From Bacillota bacterium (GTDB taxonomy: Bacteria > Bacillota > Clostridia > Acetivibrionales > DSM-1351), in the NCBI GenBank assembly GCA_023439045.1, contig JAEXOY010000036.1, positions 1 to 64,000 on the forward strand: a stretch of 64,000 nt of DNA, given 5' to 3'. Numbering within the stretch: position 1 is the first letter of the stretch; each line of letters starts with the position of its first letter. Of this stretch, positions 17,113-25,022 are shown one piece after another. The notes under the pieces were generated by a model. That model searched no databases, was not told the origin of the DNA, and saw only the letters and a program-made list of their open reading frames with translations. Position numbers and translations under genes: made by a program.

Positions 17113-18507
17113 ATGAAACATAAATATTCAGCACGTGCTTGGATGGTTCTATTGGGAGTAATACTAATAAGAGGTTTTGCTGGTGGTGGTATTAACCTTA
17201 CATCGGGTCAATTCCTAGCTCCTGTTTCGGAAGATATAGGTGTTGGCATTGGCAGTTTGTCAGTTTATTTTAGCATTACTTCCATCGCCCTTGTGGCCTG
17301 GCTTCCCATAGCAGGAAAGCTAGTAAATAAATACGATGTTCGTATATTGGCAATAATAGCTGCTGTATTGCAAGCTCTGTCCTTTGCTGCCTTTGCGTTT
17401 TTAAACAATGTAATGGGTTGGTATATTCTTGCCGTTCCACAGGCAATGGGGGCAGCAATACTTGTAAATCTTTTGGGCCCTATTCTTATAAATCGTTGGT
17501 TTCCTCAAAGCACAGGATTTCTCATAGGTATCCAAATGGCATTTGTAAGCTTATTTGGGGCCATAATACAGCCATGGACTTCCGATTTAATAGCAACAAG
17601 AGGTTGGAGGACAGCTTACTTTGTTATAGGCGTAATTACGTTTATTGTAGTTTTAATTTCATCAATTATTTTCTTACACAACCGTCCTGATAATGCTACT
17701 TCAAAAAATACGTCTCAAGCAAAAGCCAAAGGAGAAACTCTAAGAAAAACTCAAGAAGAAACTCTTGGAGGAACTCAAGAAGAAACTCTTGGAGTAACTC
17801 AGGAAGAAACTCTTGGAGGAACTCAGAAAGAAACTCTAGGAACAACTCAAGAACAAACCCAAGAAAAAACTCAAGCACAACAAAAACTATCTGAAGGTAT
17901 ACAAATCTCTGAGAAAACTGCTATACGTTCTATATCCTTTGGAATGCTTTTAATTTTTATGATAGCAATGACAGGAGTTGCTGTTTTTTCACAGCATATT
18001 CCTACTTACGGAGGATTAATTGGGTACAACATGGCACAAATTGGTACTGCACTTTCTTTGACCTCATTAGGCAGTGCAGCGGGTGCAGTTGCAATAGGAT
18101 ATATTTGCGATAAAATTGGCGGACTAAAAACATGTTATGGAATTATTGTCATATGGATTATCTCAGTTATAGGTCTTTTAATTAGTCCAAAAGGTTTTTG
18201 GCTATTTGCAGGTTCTTCATTTTTACACGGTTTTGCCGCATCAAGTATATTTGTATTAGCCCCAATTTTAACATTAATTTTTTACGGTAAAATGGACTAC
18301 GAGAAAATCTTTGCAAAGATTTCTATGGGGGCGCCCCTGGCATCTATCTTATTAATTCCTGCCTACGGGTATATTTACGATGCTACTTGCAGTTATTATT
18401 TGGTGCTATTATCACTTATACTATTACTCATCATTGCAGCAACATGTATAGCAGTAGGGTGGAAAAAACGATGCACTAAGGAAGGCTGTGCTACATGGAG
18501 AAAGTAA
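17113..18507 (+). CDS. MFS transporter (oxalate/formate antiporter-like)
   Basis: The ATG at 17113, after AAAAGG, gives 464 residues with about 12 membrane segments; the in-frame TTG at 17095 is less likely. The sequence GGINLTSGQFLAPVSEDIG and PQAMGAAILVNLLGPILINRWF resemble OFA-family monocarboxylate carriers. The cytoplasmic loop between the two six-helix halves (about residues 200-262) holds six 8-residue repeats of the type EETLGGTQ. It starts 4 bases after the AhpF-like gene and so is probably co-transcribed. A substrate linked to redox stress is possible but not shown. Confidence 0.85.
   Translation: MKHKYSARAWMVLLGVILIRGFAGGGINLTSGQFLAPVSEDIGVGIGSLSVYFSITSIALVAWLPIAGKLVNKYDVRILAIIAAVLQALSFAAFAFLNNVMGWYILAVPQAMGAAILVNLLGPILINRWFPQSTGFLIGIQMAFVSLFGAIIQPWTSDLIATRGWRTAYFVIGVITFIVVLISSIIFLHNRPDNATSKNTSQAKAKGETLRKTQEETLGGTQEETLGVTQEETLGGTQKETLGTTQEQTQEKTQAQQKLSEGIQISEKTAIRSISFGMLLIFMIAMTGVAVFSQHIPTYGGLIGYNMAQIGTALSLTSLGSAAGAVAIGYICDKIGGLKTCYGIIVIWIISVIGLLISPKGFWLFAGSSFLHGFAASSIFVLAPILTLIFYGKMDYEKIFAKISMGAPLASILLIPAYGYIYDATCSYYLVLLSLILLLIIAATCIAVGWKKRCTKEGCATWRK
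17734..17877 (+). repeat. 24-bp in-frame coding repeat, 6 copies
   Basis: Six consecutive 24-bp units starting with GAAACTC (last one CAAACCC) encode EETLGGTQ-like octapeptides in the central loop of the MFS transporter. The period is a multiple of three, so copy-number change would keep the frame. Confidence 0.92.
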
Positions 18508-18529
18508 ATATTAGGTTATACCATAGTAT

Positions 18530-18557
18530 GGGACAGTGAAATTTCACTGTCCCTTTT
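18530..18557 (+). terminator. Rho-independent terminator after the MFS gene
   Basis: A perfect 12-bp inverted repeat, GGGACAGTGAAA/TTTCACTGTCCC, is followed by four T. It lies 22 bases after the MFS stop. Confidence 0.8.
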
Positions 18558-18753
18558 AGTTCTTACATAGCTTTATGTAGTTTTAATATTTAACTTGATG
18601 AATTTAATAATTATATAAGAAGCACTGTAAACGCAATCTATTTTATATTCTTTTTGCTTTTCTCTAAAATTCCACCGACTTGCTCCAGATCTTATAGCAG
18701 CATATAGCTACGTGCGTATAGCTATTATTTCAACTTAGCAAAAAATATAGTAG

Positions 18754-18782
18754 TTGCAAAAAATTGGGTAATGTTTTATAAT
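18754..18782 (+). promoter_or_regulatory. Sigma-A-type promoter of the transcarboxylase operon
   Basis: TTGCAA at 18754 and a perfect TATAAT at 18777 are separated by 17 bases. The start of transcription would be near 18790, about 95 bases before the carboxyltransferase gene. The rest of the 379-base gap 18508-18886 contains only the upstream terminator and AT-rich sequence with small palindromes. Confidence 0.6.
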
Positions 18783-18886
18783 TATTTTAAATTAGTACCA
18801 GGTAATAACATCATATTACAATTATAATCATATATTAATTTGTAACTGATTGATATTACTGAGTTATATTATTGAGAGGTGATAAT

Positions 18887-20437
18887 ATGTCACAAGCAGA
18901 GAAAATACAAAATCTAATATCTTTGAAGAAGCAGATTTCCGTTGGTGGCGGAGAAGATAAGATTGCAAAAAGGCATGATGAAGGAAAACTTACAGCTAGA
19001 GAGCGCATAAATCTATTATTTGATGAAGGTAGCTTCGTTGAAGTTGATGCTTTTATTGATTCGCGTTGCACTGATTTTGGAATGCAGAAAAAGAAGCTGG
19101 CAGGTGACGGTGTTGTAACTGGTTACGGTACTGTTTTTGGACGAACTGTTTTTGTTGCTTCACAGGATTTTACTGTAATAGGTGGCTCCTTGGGTGAAAT
19201 GCACGCAAAGAAGATTACAAAGGTAATGGATATGGCTCTAAAAATGGGGGCTCCGTTTATAGCAATTAACGATTCCGGAGGAGCTAGAATTGAAGAAGGG
19301 CTTGATGCTCTATCAGGATATGGTGACATATTCTATAGAAATACCCTCGCTTCAGGCGTTATACCTCAAATCTCAGTAATAATGGGACCTTGTGCGGGTG
19401 GAGCAGTTTACTCTCCGGCTATTACTGATTTCATTTTTATGGTTGAAAAGACTAGTCAGATGTTTATCACCGGTCCTCAGGTAATAAAGTCGGTTACTGG
19501 AGAAGATGTTACTGTTGAACAACTTGGAGGCTCAGATGTTCACACCTCTACAAGTGGTGTGGCTCATTTTAAATGTGCTACTGAGCAGGAATGTATTGAG
19601 GACATCAAAATTTTGTTAGGTTTTATACCTGACAACAATGTGTCGGAGACACCATTTTACGGTATATCGGATGACGCTTCAAGATTGGTTGATAAATTCA
19701 ATAGTATTATTCCCGAAGAATCTAATAAACCTTATGACATGTATGAAATAATTGAAGAATTTGTAGATAACGGTGAGTTCTTTGAAATACACAAGAACTT
19801 TGCTCAGAATATGATTGTTGGCTTTGGAAGACTAAACGGTAAGACAGTTGGTATTGTTGCAAACCAACCAAAGATAATGGCTGGTTCACTTGATATGAAT
19901 GCTGCTGACAAGGCTGCAAGATTCATCAGGTACTGTGATGCATTTAATATTCCACTTGTTTCACTTACTGACGTTCCAGCATTCCTACCGGGAGTGGCAC
20001 AGGAGCATAACGGCATTATCAGGCATGGCGCTAAATTGTTGTATGCTTTTTCTGAGGCAACAGTGCCAAAGGTTAATGTAATACTCAGAAAAGCTTACGG
20101 CGGAGCCTATATTGCTATGAATAGTAAAACTATTGGAGCGGATATGGTTATGGCATGGCCATCAGCTGAAATTGCTGTAATGGGCCCAGACGGTGCTGCA
20201 AATATTATTTTTAAAAAAGAAATAACTGCATCAGAAAACCCCTCTGAAACTAGAAAAGAAAAAATTCAAGAATATAAGTATAAGTTCTCAAATCCATATG
20301 TTGCTGCAGCAAGGGGATATATTGATGATGTAATAGAACCTGCTGAAACTAGAAAGAGAGTAATTATGGCATTAGATATGCTATCTTCCAAGAGGGAGAA
20401 CAGACCTTCAAAGAAACATGGCAATATACCATTATAA
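18887..20437 (+). CDS. Methylmalonyl-/propionyl-CoA carboxyltransferase (12S-type) subunit
   Basis: The start is the ATG at 18887, behind GAGAGGTGAT, giving 516 residues. It is an acyl-CoA carboxyltransferase with two crotonase-fold domains. Signature segments are GKLTARERINLLFDEGSF, NDSGGARIEEGLDALSGYG, MGPCAGGAVYSPA and, in the C-terminal half, LRKAYGGAYIAMNSK. It moves the carboxyl group between methylmalonyl-CoA and biotin on the carrier encoded next. With the following two genes it makes a soluble transcarboxylase-like complex; no sodium-pump beta subunit is nearby. The 3' end overlaps a short repeat. Confidence 0.9.
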   Translation: MSQAEKIQNLISLKKQISVGGGEDKIAKRHDEGKLTARERINLLFDEGSFVEVDAFIDSRCTDFGMQKKKLAGDGVVTGYGTVFGRTVFVASQDFTVIGGSLGEMHAKKITKVMDMALKMGAPFIAINDSGGARIEEGLDALSGYGDIFYRNTLASGVIPQISVIMGPCAGGAVYSPAITDFIFMVEKTSQMFITGPQVIKSVTGEDVTVEQLGGSDVHTSTSGVAHFKCATEQECIEDIKILLGFIPDNNVSETPFYGISDDASRLVDKFNSIIPEESNKPYDMYEIIEEFVDNGEFFEIHKNFAQNMIVGFGRLNGKTVGIVANQPKIMAGSLDMNAADKAARFIRYCDAFNIPLVSLTDVPAFLPGVAQEHNGIIRHGAKLLYAFSEATVPKVNVILRKAYGGAYIAMNSKTIGADMVMAWPSAEIAVMGPDGAANIIFKKEITASENPSETRKEKIQEYKYKFSNPYVAAARGYIDDVIEPAETRKRVIMALDMLSSKRENRPSKKHGNIPL

Positions 20438-20478
20438 GATGGCAATATCCCACTGTTCATGGCAATATCACTTAATAA
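20415..20478. repeat. About 21-bp repeats spanning a stop codon
   Basis: Three copies beginning ATGGCAATAT lie at about 20418, 20439 and 20459. The first encodes the final HGNIPL of the carboxyltransferase and its stop; the others lie in the non-coding gap. The rest of 20438-20665 has loosely repeated GTACGGTTA/GTACAGTTA motifs but no gene. Confidence 0.7.
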
Positions 20479-20665
20479 GAATTACGGTTACCAAGGTTTA
20501 ATAGAAGGTATACTTTAAAAATGCATTATTAACAAGTAATATTTTTCTTAAGTACGGTTATTAAGGAATAATCTTAAAAGTACAGTTAACAAGGGTTAAT
20601 GCAACTTCTTCTAATTTAATAATTATTAGAAAGTAAAAGAAATAAATTTGGAAAGGACTGATTAT

Positions 20666-21043
20666 ATGAAGAAGCTATTAGTTACGGTTAATGGCATAAA
20701 ATATGATGTTGAAGTTGAAGAGGTAGGCGGGCAAAAGACTGTTGCAGCACCTGCTATGAGGACTACAATGGCCGCACCTAAAAAGTCAGCACCTCAGGTT
20801 GTCAATACAACACAACCACAAAACGTGGGAACAGGCAGCGTAGTTGCACCAATGCCTGGAACAATTCTAAAGCTTAAGGTTTCACAGGGACAAGAGGTTA
20901 AGAAAGGGCAGGTGCTGCTCATTCTTGAAGCAATGAAAATGGAAAATGAGATTACAGCACCTATAGACGGTAAAGTTGCTGCTATATATGTTGAAGTGGG
21001 AAAATCAGTCTCAGCTAGAGAGGTTATGGTTCATATAGAATAA
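20666..21043 (+). CDS. Biotin carboxyl carrier subunit (1.3S-type)
   Basis: The ATG at 20666, behind GGAAAGGA, gives 125 residues. An N-terminal MKKLLVTVNGIKYDVEVEE, typical of oxaloacetate decarboxylase/transcarboxylase carriers, leads to an Ala/Pro-rich linker. The biotinyl domain has the target Lys91 in EAMKMENEI. The biotin arm would shuttle CO2 between the carboxyltransferase upstream and the pyruvate/oxaloacetate carboxyltransferase downstream. A biotin ligase gene is not in the window. Confidence 0.93.
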   Translation: MKKLLVTVNGIKYDVEVEEVGGQKTVAAPAMRTTMAAPKKSAPQVVNTTQPQNVGTGSVVAPMPGTILKLKVSQGQEVKKGQVLLILEAMKMENEITAPIDGKVAAIYVEVGKSVSAREVMVHIE

Positions 21044-21066
21044 TTATAATAGGCTTTATAAGAATT

Positions 21067-21246
21067 AGCTAGAGCTTATGAGATAGCTACTTATGAATTA
21101 GCTAGAGCTTATGAAATATCTAAAACTTATGAAATAGCTAAAACTTATGAAATAGCTAAAACTTATGAATAGCCAGAGCTTATGAGATAGCTAGAGTTAT
21201 GAGATAGCTACTTATGAATTAGCTAGAGCTTATGAAATATCTAGAA
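21067..21246. repeat. 15-18-bp intergenic minisatellite, about 10 copies
   Basis: Units AGCTAGAGCTTATGAGAT, AGCTAAAACTTATGAAAT and a 15-base short form AGCTACTTATGAATT alternate. They fill most of the gap between the biotin carrier and the 5S-type subunit. The array has no unique spacers. It lies within an operon and so is probably transcribed. Confidence 0.9.
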
Positions 21247-21327
21247 TAGTAAAGCTAGTTATGTTAATTAAGAATTAGCTGATTTTATTCTACATAATAT
21301 CTCAGCAATGAAGAAAGGAATGATTAT

Positions 21328-22866
21328 ATGGCTAGACTAAAAATTACTGAAACGGTATTGAGAGATGCACATCAGTCACTCATTGCTACTCGTATGAAGA
21401 CTGAAGAGATGCTTCCCATTATAGAAAAGTTAGACCAAGTAGGTTATCACTCACTTGAAGCATGGGGTGGAGCAACCTTTGATGCCTGCATGAGATTTCT
21501 TAATGAAGATCCATGGGAAAGACTGAGAAAGATTAAAGCTGTAGCTAAGAATACCAAGCTTCAAATGCTGTTAAGAGGGCAGAATCTTCTTGGATACAAG
21601 CATTATGCTGACGATGTGGTAGAGTACTTTGTTCAAAAAGCAATTGCAAATGGAATGGACATCATAAGAATATTTGATGCTCTTAATGATGTTAGAAATA
21701 TTGAAACAGCCATAAAAGCCTGCAAAAAAGAGGGCGGTCATGCCCAAGGCTGTGTATGCTATACCATTAGTCCAGTGCATAATCTAGAGCTATTTGTAAA
21801 GGACGCAAAGCAGCTTGAAAGCATGGGAGCTGATTCCATATGCATCAAGGATATGGCAGGCTTGCTGATACCATATCAAGCATTTGAATTGGTTAAGGCA
21901 TTAAAAGAAAGTGTTAAAATACCCATTCAGCTTCATACTCATTATACAAGTGGCACTGCATCAATGACATACCTAAAGGCTATCGAAGCAGGGGTTGATA
22001 TTGTAGACTGCGCTATTTCTCCGATGGCTTTAGGCACTTCACAACCACCAACAGAACCATTAGTAGCATCTTTGAAGGATACTCCATTTGATACAAACCT
22101 TGATTTAGCACTGCTCAGTGAGATAGCAGATTATTTCAGGCCTTTGAAGGAAAAATATATTGAGAGTGGGCTTCTGGATGTAAAGGTAATGGGCGTTGAT
22201 GTAAATGCTCTTATCTATCAGGTTCCAGGAGGCATGCTATCAAATCTTGTTTCACAGCTCAAACAGTCAAATGCTCTAGATAAGTATGAGGAAGTATTAA
22301 AAGAGGTGCCTAGAGTAAGGGAAGACTTCGGTTATCCTCCTCTAGTTACACCAACGAGTCAGATTGTAGGAACACAAGCTGTACTAAACGTGATAACAGG
22401 TGAGCGCTACAAGATGGTTCCTAAGGAATCCAAGGGCGTGGTAAAAGGTGAGTACGGAAAAACTCCAAAGGCAGTTAATGCCGATATTCAAAAAAAGATT
22501 CTTGGCGATGAAAAGCCTATAACAGTTAGACCTGCTGACCTAATTGAGCCTGAACTGGATAAAATTCGTGAGCAAATAAAGGATATGATTGAACAGGACG
22601 AGGATATTTTATCCTACGCATTATTACCTCAGGTTGCAGAAAAATTCTTTAATTATAGAAAAGAGCAGAGGAGCAAACAACCAGAGAATACTTCACTAAA
22701 CAAAAACGATAGTGAGGTAGCTGCTGTCATTAGCGCTGCTGTTGCAACAATTGCAGAGCAGGATGGCACACAATATAGTATTACCAATATTAGCAGGTCA
22801 AATGACTCAGTTCAAAATCGTTGGAATTTATATGGAATGCTTGATAGATTTAGAACAAAGCTTTAA
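21328..22866 (+). CDS. Transcarboxylase 5S / oxaloacetate decarboxylase alpha-type subunit with OadG-like tail
   Basis: A 512-residue protein with ATG behind AAAGGA. The N-terminal HMGL-like TIM barrel shows ETVLRDAHQSLIATRMKTEEM, LLRGQNLLGYKHYADDVV and the metal-binding LHTHYTSG (about residue 205), then a biotin-docking post-barrel domain to about residue 460. It should transfer carboxyl between biotin and pyruvate/oxaloacetate. The last ~55 residues (AAVISAAVATIA, then NRWNLYGMLDRFRTKL) resemble the C-terminal end of oxaloacetate decarboxylase gamma (OadG) subunits, here fused to this subunit. There are no OadB or full OadG genes. Confidence 0.9.
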   Translation: MARLKITETVLRDAHQSLIATRMKTEEMLPIIEKLDQVGYHSLEAWGGATFDACMRFLNEDPWERLRKIKAVAKNTKLQMLLRGQNLLGYKHYADDVVEYFVQKAIANGMDIIRIFDALNDVRNIETAIKACKKEGGHAQGCVCYTISPVHNLELFVKDAKQLESMGADSICIKDMAGLLIPYQAFELVKALKESVKIPIQLHTHYTSGTASMTYLKAIEAGVDIVDCAISPMALGTSQPPTEPLVASLKDTPFDTNLDLALLSEIADYFRPLKEKYIESGLLDVKVMGVDVNALIYQVPGGMLSNLVSQLKQSNALDKYEEVLKEVPRVREDFGYPPLVTPTSQIVGTQAVLNVITGERYKMVPKESKGVVKGEYGKTPKAVNADIQKKILGDEKPITVRPADLIEPELDKIREQIKDMIEQDEDILSYALLPQVAEKFFNYRKEQRSKQPENTSLNKNDSEVAAVISAAVATIAEQDGTQYSITNISRSNDSVQNRWNLYGMLDRFRTKL

Positions 22867-22923
22867 TGTTTGATAAAGATTAATATATCTTGATTAATAA
22901 TAGCTTTAATGAATTAATTTATA

Positions 22924-22966
22924 AAAGGACTGGACTTATGCGCTATTGCATAAACCAGTCCTTTAT
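22924..22966. terminator. Bidirectional terminator
   Basis: A stem AAAGGACTGG/CCAGTCCTTT with further pairing near the loop separates the transcarboxylase operon from the convergent minus-strand genes. The T-rich flank is better on the minus strand. Confidence 0.75.
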
Positions 22967-22985
22967 AACCAAAGAGTAATAAAAA

Positions 22986-23141
22986 CTATGCCTGAACTGT
23001 TCTTTTGACAGCTTTTACTTCGAAGGTTTTAGTTTTCTTGTGAAACATATATGCAAATGCAGCCAGACTTGCAACGGCAGCAGTTAAGCTTGCTGCTAAA
23101 ACTATATTTTTGGAAACACTTGAGTTATTTTTCTTTTTCAA
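22986..23141 (-). CDS. Small single-pass membrane protein, 51 residues
   Basis: A short open frame starting at TTG, 7 bases after GGGGGATC. The protein begins MKKKNNSSVSKN, has one hydrophobic Ala-rich helix (about residues 13-32) and a basic C-terminal tail (HKKTKTFEVKAVKRTVQA). A terminator lies 20 bases beyond the stop. The strong ribosome binding site, membrane helix and terminator support it as real. I do not recognise a family. It may be co-transcribed with the hypothetical gene upstream on the same strand. Confidence 0.6.
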   Translation of the reverse strand: MKKKNNSSVSKNIVLAASLTAAVASLAAFAYMFHKKTKTFEVKAVKRTVQA

Positions 23142-23209
23142 AAAGATCCCCCATTTCTGTTTGCAAGTAGAATCGTCTTATTACATTTTAACATTTTTTA
23201 TCAAATCTT

Positions 23210-23866
23210 TCAATCTGCTTTTTGAGCAACGCACTTCAAGTGTATATAAACGGAGCCATTTCTTGATTTATCTAATGTAAGCTTTTTAACCTTGATTCCT
23301 TTTTTGATTCTTTTACCACACCTGAGGCAAATAAAATTATAGCTATCCAATATTTCATATGAAGTGGTAGGGGAGTTATCTTTGATTTGCTGCCAACTGG
23401 GCCAGCCTACCTTACAATGAATTATCCTGTTATCGAAATCAGAATATATCCATTTCAGTAGCTTATGAAAGTGAAATGGATATTTAGTAAACTTAATATA
23501 ATCACTCGGTACCCCTAAGCTAATAGTGTAGAGTTCGAAATTTTTTTCTACAACTTCTTGTATTTTCCCGGTTATCTGAGTTACATACCAGCAAAATCCA
23601 TTTTTTGATAGGTATGTCTTAAGCTTCTCAAACATATATCCACGGCAAATTTCTATTGTTTCATGAGGCATAACACTAAGTATCTCAAATGCACGTGTTG
23701 TTATTTCTACAACATAATCAAGATATAGCTTCTTTTTGAAATTTTCCAAAGAATATAATTCAACAGGTATAATTTCAAAGTAGTATTCATTTGCTTCTGG
23801 TCTGTAAAAACCAATACATGTACCTCCGACGAAGCTACCGCTTCCTGCATCATCTATCTGAATCAT
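23210..23866 (-). CDS. Conserved hypothetical protein with C-terminal zinc-finger-like motif
   Basis: I place the start at the ATG at 23866, after CTAAGGAT, giving 218 residues that begin MIQIDDAGSGSFVGGTC; an upstream in-frame ATG at 23905 lacks a site. This Asp/Gly-rich N-terminus looks familiar from clostridial hypothetical proteins, but I know no function. The C-terminal ~35 residues contain CLRCGKRI and a later HLKC, a possible zinc-binding knuckle. It lies upstream of the 51-residue membrane protein on the same strand. Confidence 0.65.
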   Translation of the reverse strand: MIQIDDAGSGSFVGGTCIGFYRPEANEYYFEIIPVELYSLENFKKKLYLDYVVEITTRAFEILSVMPHETIEICRGYMFEKLKTYLSKNGFCWYVTQITGKIQEVVEKNFELYTISLGVPSDYIKFTKYPFHFHKLLKWIYSDFDNRIIHCKVGWPSWQQIKDNSPTTSYEILDSYNFICLRCGKRIKKGIKVKKLTLDKSRNGSVYIHLKCVAQKAD

Positions 23867-24023
23867 GCTGCTATCCTTAGAAATATTATAGTGTAATGAG
23901 GTCAATAATTGTAAATACTAAATAATAATAAATAGAATTATCCTTTTTATTATTAAAAATATATAAAAATATTATTATCATTTTGTATATATAAAATCCA
24001 ATTTATTCGAACCATTTAAAAAT

Positions 24024-24060
24024 GCAAGCACTTGCTTTTTATCCTGCAAAACGGTAATAT
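24024..24060 (+). promoter_or_regulatory. Putative promoter with overlapping inverted repeat
   Basis: TTGCTT (24032) and TAATAT (24055) are 17 bases apart, 60 bases before the RpiR-type regulator. The inverted repeat GCAAG-CA-CTTGC at 24024-24035 overlaps the -35 box and could be an operator, perhaps autoregulatory. Both are inferences. Confidence 0.4.
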
Positions 24061-24119
24061 AATAAAAAGAACTAAATCATTATGTAACTATGATTTAATA
24101 TGAAATTTTTGGAGGAAGT

Positions 24120-25022
24120 ATGAATACAAATCAAAAAAGTAGCAATGATCTGATTGCTTTGATAAATCAGAAGTATGATAATTTTAGTAAAGGTCAGAAG
24201 CTTATTGCCAACTACATACTTAAACATTATGATAAGGCCGCTTATTTAACTGCCGCTAAGCTTGGCGAGATAGTTGGTGTAAGCGAATCAACTGTAGTTA
24301 GGTTTGCAATAGAACTTGGTTTTGATGGTTATCCTAAACTTCAAAAAATTCTTCAAGAACTTATTAAGAGCAAACTTACAGCTGTACAGAGAATAGAGGT
24401 TTCTTCCAACAGAATTAATGAAGATAACATACTAAAGAGTGTTTTGCAATCGGACATGGATAAAATTAAAATTACACTTGAGCAGCTCAACCACGACCGT
24501 TTTAACGATATTGTTGAGACTATACTACATGCAAACAGAATATATATTCTTGGGGTCAGAAGTTCAGCACCGCTTGCAAGTTTCTTGGGATTTTATTTCA
24601 ATTTGATATTCGACAATGTTAAATTAGTGCATACTACCAGCGTTAGTGAGATGTTTGAGCAGATAATTAACGCACAGGAGGGTGACGTTGTCATAGGTAT
24701 CAGCTATCCTAGATATTCTAGAAGAACTATTAAAGCAATGCAGTTTGCAAAGAGACAAGGTGTTAAGGTAATTGCAATAACTGATAGTGAGGAGTCTCCT
24801 GTAGCACAGTCTGCCGATATGGGGCTTTATGCAAGAAGTGATATGGCTTCCTTTGTAGATTCATTGGTGGCACCGCTCAGCGTAATCAATGCATTAATAG
24901 TAGCTGTCGGAATGAGAAGAAAAAGTCATGTATATAATACCTTTGAAAAGCTTGAAAAGATTTGGGATGAATACCAGGTATATGACAAGAGTGAACAGGA
25001 TAATGAGGGAGCTAACAGATGA
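24120..25022 (+). CDS. MurR/RpiR family transcriptional regulator
   Basis: A 300-residue regulator with ATG behind GGAGGAAGT. Residues ~10-80 form the RpiR helix-turn-helix domain (LSKGQKLIANYI type start, LGEIVGVSESTVVRFAIELGFDGYPKLQ). Residues ~120-255 are a sugar-isomerase (SIS) phosphosugar-binding domain (RIYILGVRSSAPLA, GISYPRYSRRTIKAMQFAK). Members sense sugar phosphates or amino sugars. The gene overlaps the start of the HI0933-type flavoprotein by 4 bases (ATGA), so the two are translationally coupled. The ligand is unknown. Confidence 0.9.
   Translation: MNTNQKSSNDLIALINQKYDNFSKGQKLIANYILKHYDKAAYLTAAKLGEIVGVSESTVVRFAIELGFDGYPKLQKILQELIKSKLTAVQRIEVSSNRINEDNILKSVLQSDMDKIKITLEQLNHDRFNDIVETILHANRIYILGVRSSAPLASFLGFYFNLIFDNVKLVHTTSVSEMFEQIINAQEGDVVIGISYPRYSRRTIKAMQFAKRQGVKVIAITDSEESPVAQSADMGLYARSDMASFVDSLVAPLSVINALIVAVGMRRKSHVYNTFEKLEKIWDEYQVYDKSEQDNEGANR

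Noticed and set aside
17696..17878. Minus-strand Leu/Glu/Phe-rich 60-residue ORF
   Set aside because: It is the antisense reading of the 24-bp repeat in the MFS gene.
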